Counted from the first letter of the stretch, positions 31,014 through 39,136 are shown. The stretch: DNA of 42,786 nt from Roseomonas sp. 18066 (GCF_902706185.1 NZ_CACSJM010000037.1:1-42786), one strand, 5' to 3'. Numbers and translations are program-made. The notes: generated from the letters alone by a model not told the origin.

Positions 31014-31337
31014 ATGCGGGCCATCAAGCGAGCGATTCAGGTGCTGTGGCTGCCCTTGGTCTTCGCCGGGCTGATCTGGCACTTCGCCTGGTATGCCGTG
31101 CACGGCCCCCGCGTCGGCTCGCTGGCGCGCGAGGCCAAGGCGGGCGAGATCGTCGCCGCCCGCATCGCCCTGGCCCAGGCCGAGACCGAGCGCGATTCGA
31201 TCGACCGCAAGGTGGCCGGGCTGCGCGGCGACCGCATCGACCGCGACCAGCTCGACGAGCGCGCCCGCGCTTTGCTGAACATGGTCGGCAAGGATGAGCT
31301 GGTCGTCCCCTACGGCCAGAACCAGCGGCTGTTCTAG
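31014..31337 (+). CDS. FtsB/DivIC-family septum formation initiator
   Basis: FtsB-like proteins are small bitopic divisome components that link FtsL and FtsQ. The 107-residue product has one N-terminal transmembrane helix (about 10-28), a periplasmic coiled-coil-like segment (IALAQAETERDSIDRKVAGL), then a short conserved tail with the pattern LDERARALLNMVGKDELVV. ATG at 31014 is well spaced from GGAAGGGG (31001-31008); a GTG at 31008 would overlap that site. Location behind eno is the usual alphaproteobacterial place, but the pdhA gene often found next is absent here. Its stop shares the tetranucleotide CTAG with the convergent lysR stop. Confidence 0.85.
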   Translation: MRAIKRAIQVLWLPLVFAGLIWHFAWYAVHGPRVGSLAREAKAGEIVAARIALAQAETERDSIDRKVAGLRGDRIDRDQLDERARALLNMVGKDELVVPYGQNQRLF

Positions 31338-32215
31338 CCCTTGAGCGCGAGCGCCAGCAGCGCCCGGCTGGCGCGGCTGGCATAGCGTTCCTTGTGCCGC
31401 AGCGCCTTGAAGCTGCGCGGTGGCAGGGTCACCCCGGCCCGCACCAGCAGCCCGGCCGCCAGGTGCGGCCCGGCCGCGCGCTCCGACACCACCGTCGCTC
31501 CGCCATCGGCCTCGACCGCCGCCAGCACCGCCTCGTTGGACGGCAGCTCCAGCGTCACCCGCAGCGTCTCCGCCGCCAGGCCCCAGCCGGCCAGCAGCAG
31601 CTCGAAGGCGGCGCGGGTGCCTGACCCCTCCTCCCGCATGATCCAGGGGCTTGTCGTCAGCTGCCGCGGCGCCAGGGGGGCGCCATCGGCCCAGGGATGG
31701 TTGGGCCCGACCACGATGACCAGCTGGTCGCGCGCCAGGATGGTCTGGGACAGCGCGGCCTCCTCCACCTCGCCCTCGACGAAGCCCAGCTCGGCGCTGC
31801 CCTCCAGCACCGCCTGGGCCACGCTGGTGGTGTTGCCCGCCGCCACCTCCACCGCGACGCCCGGGCACTCGGCCTGGAAGCGCACCAGCAGCGGCGGCAG
31901 CCAGTAGCTGGCAACCGTCTGGCTGGCCTGGATGCGCAAGGTCCCGCGCAGCGCCCCGCCGAGCTCCGACAGCACCAGCTCCGCCGCCTCGGCGCGGGCC
32001 AGCACGGCGGCGGCCTCGGCGCGGAAGATGCGGCCCTCCCCGGTCAGCTCGATGCGGCGGCCGATGCGGTGGAACAAGGTGATGCCGTGCCGCCCCTCCA
32101 GCGCGCGGATCGCCGCCGAGACGGCCGACTGCGTCAGGTGCAGCGCCTCGGCGGCGCGGGTGACATGCTCGCGCTCGGCGACGGCCAGGAAGATGCGCAG
32201 CTGGTCCAGCGTCAT
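31334..32215 (-). CDS. LysR-family regulator, probably of the adjacent yeiH-like gene
   Basis: The 293-residue product has an N-terminal LysR winged helix (MTLDQLRIFLAVAEREHVTRAAEALHLTQSAVSAAIRALE) and a periplasmic-binding-fold effector domain (about 90-290). The effector domain has LRIQASQTVASYWLPPLL, AGNTTSVAQAVLEGSAELGFVEG and PWIMREEGSGTRAAFELLL. The last motif resembles YeiE/CysB-like sulfur regulators. It is divergent from a YeiH-family transporter gene with a 95-base AT-richer gap, the classic LysR target arrangement and the same pairing as yeiE-yeiH in enterobacteria. The effector (perhaps sulfite) is inferred. Confidence 0.9.
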   Translation of the reverse strand: MTLDQLRIFLAVAEREHVTRAAEALHLTQSAVSAAIRALEGRHGITLFHRIGRRIELTGEGRIFRAEAAAVLARAEAAELVLSELGGALRGTLRIQASQTVASYWLPPLLVRFQAECPGVAVEVAAGNTTSVAQAVLEGSAELGFVEGEVEEAALSQTILARDQLVIVVGPNHPWADGAPLAPRQLTTSPWIMREEGSGTRAAFELLLAGWGLAAETLRVTLELPSNEAVLAAVEADGGATVVSERAAGPHLAAGLLVRAGVTLPPRSFKALRHKERYASRASRALLALALKG

Positions 32216-32310
32216 CGTTCGATTATATCGATTGAAACCATAAGAACAACGCGTTGGATCACTGGATGGCGCGGGCGCATCGTCCGCCGCGAAACCGTCA
32301 CGGTCCTGTC
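32216..32310. promoter_or_regulatory. Divergent promoter region between lysR and yeiH-like genes
   Basis: This 95-base gap is locally AT-rich, most clearly near 32219-32251 (ATTATATCGATTGAAACC), against a GC-rich background. It must hold both promoters and the LysR binding site. The segment contains several T-N11-A possibilities, so I do not single one out. No ribosome-binding sequence of note precedes the ATG at 32311. Confidence 0.5.
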
Positions 32311-33351
32311 ATGTCCAGCGCCACCAGCAGCCCCCTGCCCGCCCCGCCGCAGCGCCTGATGGCGTGGGGCCGCGCCCATGCGCCGGGTGTCGCGCTCTGC
32401 GCCGCGGTCGCCGGCGCCGGCACCCTGCTGGCCGAGGCGCAGCGCCTGGCCTTCGGCCGCGCCTGGCTCGACGCGCTGGTCCTCTCGATCCTGATCGGCA
32501 CCACGCTGCGCAGCCTCTGGACCCCGCCCAAATCCTGCGCCACCGGCATCGCCTTCAGCGCCAAGATGCTGCTGGAAGTCGCGGTGATGCTGCTCGGCGC
32601 CTCGCTCAGCGTCACCGCGATGATGGCGGCGGGGCCCTGGCTGATCCTGGGCATCGCCGCCGTGGTGGCCCTCTCGATCGGCCTTAGCTACGGCCTGGGC
32701 CGCGTGCTCGGCCTGCCGAAGAAAATGGCGATGCTGGTCGCCTGCGGCAATTCGATCTGCGGCAACTCGGCCATCGCCGCGGTCGCCCCGGTCATCGGCG
32801 CCCAGGCCCGCGACGTGGCCGCGGCCATCGCCTTCACCGCCGTCCTCGGCGTCGGCGTGGTGCTGGCCCTGCCCTTGCTGATGCCGGTCCTCGGCCTGAC
32901 CGAGGTGCAATACGGCATCCTGGCCGGCCTGACCGTCTATGCCGTGCCCCAGGTGCTGGCCGCCACCGCCCCGATCGGCAGCCTGGCCGTCCAGGTGGGC
33001 ACCCTGGTCAAGCTGGTGCGCGTGCTGATGCTGGGCCCCGTGGTGCTGGCCCTGTCGCTGCGCGCCGGCGCCCAGGGCGGCCAGAAGCCCGGCCTGGCGC
33101 GCCTGGTGCCCTGGTTCATCCTGGGCTTCCTGGGCCTGGCCGCGCTGCGCGCCCTGGGCGCCATCCCGGACGCCCTGCTGGCGCCCCTGGCGACGCTGGC
33201 CAGCCTGCTGACCCTGCTCGCCATGGCCGCCCTGGGCCTCGGCGTCGATATCCGCAGCGTCGCCCAGGCCGGACCGCGCGTGACCGGAACCGTGGTGGTG
33301 TCGCTGCTGGTGCTGGGGGCTGCGAGCCTGGGGCTGATCGCTCTGCAGTAA
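32311..33351 (+). CDS. YeiH/UPF0324-family membrane transporter (putative sulfate/sulfite-type exporter)
   Basis: The ~346-residue product is a polytopic inner-membrane protein with about ten to eleven hydrophobic segments. Family motifs include LVLSILIGTTLRSLW, the repeat ACGNSICGNSAIAAVAPVI near residue 145, AAAIAFTAVLGVGVVLALP and GLTVYAVPQVLAATAPIG. The half-site GxSICGxSAI is diagnostic of UPF0324. ATG at 32311 is favoured over an earlier ATG at 32254 that falls in the control region. It is divergent from a LysR gene. Family members are annotated as putative sulfate exporters, and experimental proof is scarce. Repeat copy 3 follows the stop. Confidence 0.88.
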   Translation: MSSATSSPLPAPPQRLMAWGRAHAPGVALCAAVAGAGTLLAEAQRLAFGRAWLDALVLSILIGTTLRSLWTPPKSCATGIAFSAKMLLEVAVMLLGASLSVTAMMAAGPWLILGIAAVVALSIGLSYGLGRVLGLPKKMAMLVACGNSICGNSAIAAVAPVIGAQARDVAAAIAFTAVLGVGVVLALPLLMPVLGLTEVQYGILAGLTVYAVPQVLAATAPIGSLAVQVGTLVKLVRVLMLGPVVLALSLRAGAQGGQKPGLARLVPWFILGFLGLAALRALGAIPDALLAPLATLASLLTLLAMAALGLGVDIRSVAQAGPRVTGTVVVSLLVLGAASLGLIALQ

Positions 33352-33372
33352 AGGCGAAGACAGGGGCAAGGT

Positions 33373-33600
33373 CGGGGGAATGAATTCCCCCGAACCCCCT
33401 TCTTTTTTCTGATGACCGGCTGTGGCGTGACCTGCGCCAGAACTGCCCCTTCGCACGGGCGTCGCGGCGGGACGCTGTTTTAATACATCAGCACTCGATC
33501 AAAGGTCGCGCTGATGCTGGGCCATTTCATGCCCCGTCGCCACGTGGACATGGCAATCCGATAGAAAAAAGATGGGGTCCAGGGGAATTCATTCCCCTGG
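33373..33600 (-). repeat. Intergenic repeat element, copy 3 (paired hairpins, reverse)
   Basis: A 228-bp element between convergent genes, opposite in orientation to copy 1. Left hairpin CGGGGGAAT-GA-ATTCCCCCG (33373-33392) followed by AACCCCCTTCTTTTTTCT equals the right end of copy 1 in reverse. Right hairpin CCAGGGGAAT-TC-ATTCCCCTGG (33579-33600) equals its left end, and its symmetrical base changes keep pairing. Interior blocks shared with copy 1 on the opposite strand are CCACGTGGACA (33540-33550), AGGTCGCGCTGAT (33503-33515) and the GCGTCCCGCC-type block near 33460-33475. Confidence 0.85.
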
Positions 33601-33615
33601 CCTTTGCTTTGTTTC

Positions 33616-34575
33616 TCAGACACCTGCTGCTTTCAACGAAGCGGCGACAGCCTCTTCGACCCGCAGCGCCGCATCCAAAGCGGCCCGCCCGGCGTGCCCG
33701 TCGACCACCACCTTCGCCCCGTCCAGGCAGGCCGCGACGAAGCTCGCCTGCTCGGCTTCCAGGTTGTCGCGGTCGGTCCAGGACAAGGTCTCGATGCCGT
33801 GGCCGGGGATCTGCTCAAGCCCTTCGCCCTGGCCCTTGCGGACCAGCTTCAGCTCGCGCGCCAGGAAGTCGAGGCTGGCATAGCCCTCGCTGCCGAAGAC
33901 GCGCAGGCGGCGCTCCATCTTCAGGCTGGCGCGGCTTGCCGTGATGGTCGCCTGGGCGCCGTTGGCGAAGCGCAGCCGGGCGTTGGCGATGTCGATGGTC
34001 TGGGAGACCACGGCGGTGCCGACCGCCTCGACGGCGACCAGCTCGGACTGGGCCAGCGACAGGATCAGGTCCAGGTCGTGGATCATCAGGTCCAGGATGA
34101 CCGTCACGTCCAGGCTGCGCGGGCGGAAGGGGGCGATGCGCACCGCCTCCATGTAGAGCGGCCGGCCGACGCCGGCGCTGCCCTGCAGGGTCATCATGCC
34201 GGCGCCAAAGCGCTCGACATGGCCGACCTGCAGCACGCGCCCGGCGGCCGCGGCCTGGGCCACCAGGGCGTCGGCCTGGTCGCGGCTGGCGGCGATCGGT
34301 TTTTCCACGAAGACATGGCAGCCGGCGGCCAGCGCCTGGGCGGCCAGGCCGTGGTGGAAGGCGGTGGGGGCGGCGATGATCACCGCGTCGGCCGCCTGCA
34401 TCAGGCTCTCGGCGCTGTCCCAGGCCTGGCAGCCGGCCTCGCCGGCGACCAGCGCCGCCCGGGCGGGGTCGGGATCGGCCAGGCCGAGGAAGTCCACACG
34501 GTCCGCGCGGGCCGCTTTCAGGCTGTGGAACCGGCCGAAATGCCCTGCCCCGAGAATGCCAAGCTTCAGCCGCAT
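33616..34575 (-). CDS. Gfo/Idh/MocA-family NAD(P)-dependent oxidoreductase
   Basis: The ~319-residue product has an N-terminal Rossmann domain (KLGILGAGHFGRFHSLKAA, FLGLADPDPARA, ADAVIIAAPTAFHHGLAAQAL) and the family signature HVFVEKPIAASRDQADALV with the catalytic Lys. The C-terminal domain follows, with VGHVERFGAGM, ILDLMIHDLDLILSLAQ and GYASLDFLARELKLV. ATG at 34575 is the natural start; the longer frame has no similarity. The substrate is unknown. The VGHVERF pattern is shared with UDP-GlcNAc 3-dehydrogenases (GnnA-like) of lipid A biosynthesis, but no partner transaminase is adjacent. It diverges from secD and ends against repeat copy 3. Confidence 0.85.
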   Translation of the reverse strand: MRLKLGILGAGHFGRFHSLKAARADRVDFLGLADPDPARAALVAGEAGCQAWDSAESLMQAADAVIIAAPTAFHHGLAAQALAAGCHVFVEKPIAASRDQADALVAQAAAAGRVLQVGHVERFGAGMMTLQGSAGVGRPLYMEAVRIAPFRPRSLDVTVILDLMIHDLDLILSLAQSELVAVEAVGTAVVSQTIDIANARLRFANGAQATITASRASLKMERRLRVFGSEGYASLDFLARELKLVRKGQGEGLEQIPGHGIETLSWTDRDNLEAEQASFVAACLDGAKVVVDGHAGRAALDAALRVEEAVAASLKAAGV

Positions 34576-34704
34576 GCCCCTGTCCTGTCCCGTGGAATGG
34601 TGCCGCGCATGTAGCAGAGAGTCTCCGGTGATGCATGGTGGGTTGCATCGGGGGGCGCGACCCAGCATTTTCCGCTCCCTCTAGATTGGGGGGCCTCTTC
34701 GGCC

Positions 34705-36291
34705 ATGCTGTATTTCGCGCGGTGGAAGGTCGCCGCCATTCTTGGCGTCATCCTGCTTGGCGTGCTGCTGTCCTTGCCCAACCTGTTCCCGCGCACGGCC
34801 ATTCCGTCCTGGCTGCCGTCGCGGCAGGTCTCGCTCGGGCTGGACCTGCGCGGCGGGTCCTACCTGCTGCTGGAGGTGGATCTGAGCGCGGTGGCGCGGG
34901 AGCGGCTGGAAGGCCTGGCCGATGGCGCCCGGACCCGGCTGCGCCAGGCCAATATCGGCTATGTCGCGCTGCAGCCGGAGCCGGCGGCCAACCGCCTGGT
35001 GCTGCGGCTGCGCGATGCCGGCCAGCAGCAGGCGGCGCTGACCGCGCTGCGCGAGCTGGCCAATCCGGTGCCGGTCGGCGCCGGCGCCACGGCGCCGGAT
35101 GTCGAGATGGCGGCGCAGGCGGATGGCAGCATCACGGCGACGCTGTCCGAGGCCGCGATGCGGGCACGCGCCAGCGGCGCGGTCGAGCAGTCGGTGGAGA
35201 TCGTCCGCCGCCGCATCGACGAGACCGGCGTCTCCGAGGCGCAGATCGCGCGCCAGGGGTCGAGCCGCATCCTGGTGCAGCTGCCCGGCCTCGAGGATCC
35301 GAACCGGATCAAGGAACTCTTGGGCCGCACCGCGCGGATGACCTTCCGCCTGGTGGACGAGACGGCCAATACCTCGGCCGCGGTGCCGCCGCCGGGGGTC
35401 GAGTTCCTCTCCGGCGAATCGCCCGGCGAGCGCTATGCCGTGCGCCGCCGGATCGAGGTGGACGGCGCCAACCTGACCGACGCGCGCGCCGGGCAGGATG
35501 GGCGCAACGGCCAGTGGGTGGTCAATTTCAGCTTCGATTCGGTCGGCACCCGCCGCTTCTCGGAGATCACCCGGCAGAATACCGGCCGCCCCTTCGCCGT
35601 GGTCCTCGACAACAAGGTGATCACGGCGCCGCGGATCAACGAGCCCATCACCGGCGGGCGCGGCCAGATCAGCGGCAACTTCACCGCGGCGACCGCCAAT
35701 GACCTGGCCGTGCTGCTGCGCGCCGGCGCGCTGCCGGCGCCGCTGACCGTGGTCGAGGAGCGGACGGTGGGCCCCGAGCTCGGCGCGGATGCGATCCGGG
35801 CGGGGCTGATCAGCCTCGGCGTCGGCGCCTCCTTCGTCTTCCTCTACATGGGCCTGGCCTATGGGCTGCTGGGCTGGTTCGCCAATATCGCGCTGTTCGT
35901 GAACCTGCTGCTGATGCTGGCGGCGCTCTCGGTGCTGCAGGCGACCATCACCCTGCCCGGCATCGCCGGCGTGGTGCTGACGCTGGGCACCGCGCTCGAC
36001 GCCAATATCCTGATCAACGAGCGGATCCGCGAGGAGTACCGCCAGGGCAAGCCACCGGTGAACGCGCTGGAGCTCGGCTTCAGCAAGGCGTCGGGGACCA
36101 TCCTGGACAGCAACCTGACCAACCTGATCGCCATGGCCTGCCTCTACGGCTTCGGCTCGGGCCCGGTGCGCGGCTTCGCGGTGACGGTGGCCATCGGCAC
36201 CATCGTGCAGATGTGGACGGCGACGACCCTGGTGCGGCTGTTCGTCGCCACCTGGTATCGTGCCCGCCGTCCCAAGACCCTGCCGGTCTGA
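34705..36291 (+). CDS. secD: Protein translocase subunit SecD
   Basis: SecD, with SecF, uses the proton gradient to finish protein export on the periplasmic side. The 528-residue product has an N-terminal transmembrane helix (about 8-27), the D1 motif SLGLDLRGGSYLLLEVD, a large periplasmic domain, and five C-terminal helices. Conserved segments are GARMTF-type (GRTARMTFRLVDE), NKVITAPRINEPI, GRGQISGNF, and in helix 4 TALDANILINERIREEYRQG with the proton-path Asp. Helix 4 usually reads GMAVDAN; GTALDAN is a mild variant. ATG at 34705. yajC, often upstream, is absent. Confidence 0.96.
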   Translation: MLYFARWKVAAILGVILLGVLLSLPNLFPRTAIPSWLPSRQVSLGLDLRGGSYLLLEVDLSAVARERLEGLADGARTRLRQANIGYVALQPEPAANRLVLRLRDAGQQQAALTALRELANPVPVGAGATAPDVEMAAQADGSITATLSEAAMRARASGAVEQSVEIVRRRIDETGVSEAQIARQGSSRILVQLPGLEDPNRIKELLGRTARMTFRLVDETANTSAAVPPPGVEFLSGESPGERYAVRRRIEVDGANLTDARAGQDGRNGQWVVNFSFDSVGTRRFSEITRQNTGRPFAVVLDNKVITAPRINEPITGGRGQISGNFTAATANDLAVLLRAGALPAPLTVVEERTVGPELGADAIRAGLISLGVGASFVFLYMGLAYGLLGWFANIALFVNLLLMLAALSVLQATITLPGIAGVVLTLGTALDANILINERIREEYRQGKPPVNALELGFSKASGTILDSNLTNLIAMACLYGFGSGPVRGFAVTVAIGTIVQMWTATTLVRLFVATWYRARRPKTLPV

Positions 36292-36306
36292 GAGGGGATA
36301 CGATCC

Positions 36307-37275
36307 ATGTTCCTGTCCCGTCCGCTGTTCCGTCTGTTCCCGGACGACAGCAAGATCCCCTTCATGCGCGGCCGCCGGCTGGGCATCGCCTTCTCCATCG
36401 TCCTGTCGCTCCTATCGCTGGTGCTGGCCTTCTATCCAGGGATGGAGAAGGGCATCGACTTCCGTGGCGGCATCGTCATGGAGGTGCGCACGCCCGCGGC
36501 CGCCAACCTGGCGGCGATCCGGGCGGGCGTCTCTGGCCTCGACCTCGGCGATGTCGGGGTGCAGGAGTTCGGCGACGCCTCCACCGTGCTGCTGCGCCTG
36601 CCGGTGCAGGGCGACGAGGGGGCGACGCAGAGCGCCGTCAACCGCATCCGTGCCACGCTGGAGCAGATCACCCCGGGCACCCGGCTGCTGCGCACCGAGG
36701 CGGTGGGCAACCGGGTCAGCGCCGAGCTGTTCCTGGGCAGCCTGATCGCGCTGGGCGTCTCGATGCTGGCGATGATGGCCTATATCTGGTTCCGCTTCGA
36801 ATGGCAGTTCGCCATCGGCGCCATCGTCACCCTGCTGCTGGAGACGACCAAGGTCATCGGCTTCCTGGCGGTGACGCGGATCGAGTTTAACCTGACGACG
36901 GTGGCGGCGGTGCTGACCATCATCGGCTTCTCGGTCAACGACAAGGTCGTGGTCTATGACCGGATGCGGGAGAACCTCCGCAAGTACAAGACGATGCCGC
37001 TGGAGCAGCTGATCGACAAGTCGATCAACGAGACCATGAACCGGACGCTCGGCACCTCGATGACGCTGCTGCTGTCGGCGCTGCCGCTGGCGCTGTTCGG
37101 CGGCGACGCGCTGGCCGGCTTCGCCTGGACCATGGTCTTCGGCATCATCGCCTCGACCTCCTCCTCGATCTTCATCGCGGCGCCGATCCTGCTCTATCTG
37201 GGCGAGAATCGACTGCGGCGGGGCACCGAAGCCGCCGTTGCCAAGCCTGTGACCGCCGGCAAGGGCGCCGGCTGA
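36307..37275 (+). CDS. secF: Protein translocase subunit SecF
   Basis: SecF is the partner of SecD. The 322-residue product has an N-terminal helix (about 22-42) and the motif GIDFRGGIVMEVRTP. A small periplasmic domain (to ~135) and five helices follow, with the conserved FEWQFAIGAIVTLLLE, TIIGFSVNDKVVVYDRMREN and SINETMNRTLGTSMTLLLSALPL. It starts 15 bases after the secD stop (preceded by GAGAGGGGA), so secD-secF is an operon. The C-terminal 25 residues are a basic/Ala tail of no known role. Confidence 0.96.
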   Translation: MFLSRPLFRLFPDDSKIPFMRGRRLGIAFSIVLSLLSLVLAFYPGMEKGIDFRGGIVMEVRTPAAANLAAIRAGVSGLDLGDVGVQEFGDASTVLLRLPVQGDEGATQSAVNRIRATLEQITPGTRLLRTEAVGNRVSAELFLGSLIALGVSMLAMMAYIWFRFEWQFAIGAIVTLLLETTKVIGFLAVTRIEFNLTTVAAVLTIIGFSVNDKVVVYDRMRENLRKYKTMPLEQLIDKSINETMNRTLGTSMTLLLSALPLALFGGDALAGFAWTMVFGIIASTSSSIFIAAPILLYLGENRLRRGTEAAVAKPVTAGKGAG

Positions 37276-37337
37276 TCACAAGGCGGGGAGCACCGGTCCG
37301 CCGCGATGGCGGCGGCACGAGTCTGGCGAGAAAGCAA

Positions 37338-37367
37338 TCCGGCCGGCCCTGCGAAGGGCCGGCCGGA
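37338..37367. terminator. Very stable hairpin downstream of secF
   Basis: CCGGCCGGCCCT (37339-37350) and AGGGCCGGCCGG (37355-37366) form a perfect 12-bp stem closed by a GCGA (GNRA) tetraloop, extended by one T-A pair. The + strand lacks a T-run after it (AAACGTTTCC); the - strand continues ATTGCTTTCT. It may be a terminator or a transcript-stabilising 3' end. A smaller inverted repeat CCGCCGC/GCGGCGG lies near 37300-37316. The rest of 37276-37501 shows a locally AT-rich patch (37420-37450) that may contain the promoter of the next gene. Confidence 0.55.
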
Positions 37368-37501
37368 AACGTTTCCAGGACCATCTGCGGTTGCGTTTCG
37401 TGCGTTTTCCGAGAGCATGTCCTAATATTAAGACAAATCTTGGCATTTGGCTGAGGGCGGGCTAAGTAAGTCTGGACGGCGCTATGCCGGAAGGAATCCG
37501 C

Positions 37502-38641
37502 ATGCCCCCGCAAGCTATCCCGGTCACCAGCCGAGCAGAGCATACGCTGCTGCTGGCGCGCGACCCGGCGGTGCTGCAGGCCATGCATGGGCTGGCGGGC
37601 ACGCCGCCACGGCTGCTCAGCTCCGGACGGGAGGCGCTGCGCCACCTGTTCACCGCCGAGGACCCGGCGCGCCACCTGGTCTGCCAGCCCTCCGCCGCCG
37701 GCAAGGCCTGGCCGGCGCTGCTGGCCACCGCGCAGGACCCCTTCGTCGCCACCGGGCTGATCGTCGTGCAGGAAGATGCGCGCGGCCCCGGCGTGCCTGC
37801 GCGCGCCTCCGACCTGGCCGCGGCGCTGCGGGAAAGCCCGCCGCCCGGGCCGGCGCCGATGACCGACCCGTCGGTGCTGGCGCGGGGCCTGGCGCGGGGC
37901 GAGATCAGCGTGCGCTACCAGCCGGTGCTGCGCATCGCCGATGAGCGGCCGATCCTGATCGAGGGGCTGGCGCGCTGGCAGCCGAAGGGCGACGTGCCGC
38001 TGGGGCCGGACAGCTTCGTGCCGCTGGCCGAGCGCAGCGGCCAGGTCAGCGCGCTGTCGGTGGCGGTGGCGCAGGCGGCCTTCGCCGAGCTTGGGCCGAT
38101 CATCGGCCGGCTGGGCGCCTCGCTGAGCCTGAACCTGCCGCTGAGCCTGCTGCTGGACCGCACCGTGCCGCAGCGGCTGTGCGCCCTGCGGGATGCCGCG
38201 CATTTCCCGGCCGATGCGCTGATGCTGGAGCTGACCGAGACGACGCCGGTGCGCGACCGCAGCGCGCTGCGCCGGGCCCTGCATCGCTGCCGGGCGCTGG
38301 GGCTGCCGGTGCTGGTCGACGATATGGGGCTGCAGGACGAGCGGGTGGCGCTGCTGGACCTGCCTTTCGCCGGCATCAAGCTGGACCGCTCGCTGGTGGC
38401 GGCGATGCCGGAGAGCCACCGGGCGCGGGCCGAGGTCGCCATGCTGGTGCGCCGCGCCCATGCCAATGGCATGACGGTGACGGCCGAGGGCATCAGCGAC
38501 TGCCGGCTGTGGCGGGCGGTGGCGGCGGCGGGGGTCGACAATGCCCAGGGCTATGCGATCAGCCGGCCGCTGACGGCGGCGGCGCTGCCGGCCTGGGCCA
38601 GCACGCGGCACTGGACCCACCGCAACCTGCAGGGCTGCTGA
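37502..38641 (+). CDS. EAL-domain protein with degenerate receiver-like N-terminus
   Basis: EAL domains hydrolyse or bind cyclic di-GMP. The ~379-residue product has an N-terminal receiver-like region (about 10-100; HTLLLARDPAVLQAMHGL) without recognisable phosphorylation residues, and an EAL domain from ~125 to 370. Present: the LELTET, KLDRSLVAAM, VTAEGIS and NAQGYAISRPL motifs. Altered: EAL reads EGL (LIEGLARW), and the DDFGTGYSS loop reads DDMGLQDERV. Catalysis is therefore doubtful, and it may be a c-di-GMP sensor. ATG at 37502 is chosen because AAGGA (37491-37495) lies six bases upstream; an in-frame ATG at 37484 has no such site. Confidence 0.85.
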   Translation: MPPQAIPVTSRAEHTLLLARDPAVLQAMHGLAGTPPRLLSSGREALRHLFTAEDPARHLVCQPSAAGKAWPALLATAQDPFVATGLIVVQEDARGPGVPARASDLAAALRESPPPGPAPMTDPSVLARGLARGEISVRYQPVLRIADERPILIEGLARWQPKGDVPLGPDSFVPLAERSGQVSALSVAVAQAAFAELGPIIGRLGASLSLNLPLSLLLDRTVPQRLCALRDAAHFPADALMLELTETTPVRDRSALRRALHRCRALGLPVLVDDMGLQDERVALLDLPFAGIKLDRSLVAAMPESHRARAEVAMLVRRAHANGMTVTAEGISDCRLWRAVAAAGVDNAQGYAISRPLTAAALPAWASTRHWTHRNLQGC

Positions 38642-38704
38642 GCCCCCCTTCCCCATCTCGGCTTCGCGGGTCATGAGCGGTGGTGGCTGCCATGGGGGAA
38701 TGCC

Positions 38705-39067
38705 GTGCCGTTGAGCCGGGTGGTGCTTTATGTCCGCGACGTCGAGGAGACGGCGCGGTTCTACGCGACGCATTTCGGCTTTCGCGTCACGCGGGCCGAG
38801 GGCGACCGCATCGTCGAGCTGGTGCCGACGGATGGCGGGGCGATCCTGATGCTGCATCCGGCGTCAAAGGGCCAGCGGCCCGGGCAATCGCTGGTGAAGC
38901 TGGTCTTCGATGTGGAAGACGTCGAGGGTTTTTGCCGGTCGGCCGCCGAGCGCGGCCTGACTTTCGGCCCGGTGCATCAAGCGGATGGCTATTGCTTCGC
39001 CAATGCGAAGGATCCGGGCCTGAACGCGATCTCGGTCTCCAGCCGCGCGTTTCGCCTGGGTGGGTGA
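38705..39067 (+). CDS. VOC-superfamily (glyoxalase/bleomycin-resistance-like) protein
   Basis: The 120-residue product is a single vicinal-oxygen-chelate domain with paired beta-alpha-beta-beta-beta modules. It shows RVVLYVRDVEETARFYATHFGFRV, IVELVPTDGGAILMLHP, LVKLVFDVEDVEGFCRSAAERG and FANAKDPGLNAISV. There is no signal peptide. The start is GTG at 38705, with GGGGGA just before it; a nearby ATG (38700) is out of frame. Substrate and metal use cannot be read: the usual His/Glu metal ligands are not all evident. It lies between the EAL gene and a convergent dehydrogenase, and is probably transcribed alone or with the EAL gene. Confidence 0.82.
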   Translation: MPLSRVVLYVRDVEETARFYATHFGFRVTRAEGDRIVELVPTDGGAILMLHPASKGQRPGQSLVKLVFDVEDVEGFCRSAAERGLTFGPVHQADGYCFANAKDPGLNAISVSSRAFRLGG

Positions 39068-39100
39068 CTGCGGCAGCGCGGACAGAAGGAAGATGGGGGT

Positions 39101-39124
39101 CCAGGGGGAATTCCTTCCCCCTGG
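39101..39124 (-). terminator. Solo end of the repeat element (terminator of the alcohol dehydrogenase gene)
   Basis: CCAGGGGGAA (39101-39110), loop TTCC and TTCCCCCTGG (39115-39124) form a 10-bp stem. Read on the - strand it is preceded by AAAGG and followed by ACCCCCATCTTCCTTCTG, as in the left end of repeat copy 1. Only one end is present, in a 69-base convergent gap. Its loop differs from the other copies while the stem is kept. Confidence 0.75.
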
Positions 39125-39136
39125 CCTTTCTCCGTT

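Noticed and set aside
32212..33456. - strand frame of 414 codons ending near repeat copy 3
   Set aside because: Antisense to the YeiH-like gene; its start lies in the repeat element, giving the EGGSGEFIPP peptide that recurs at every copy.
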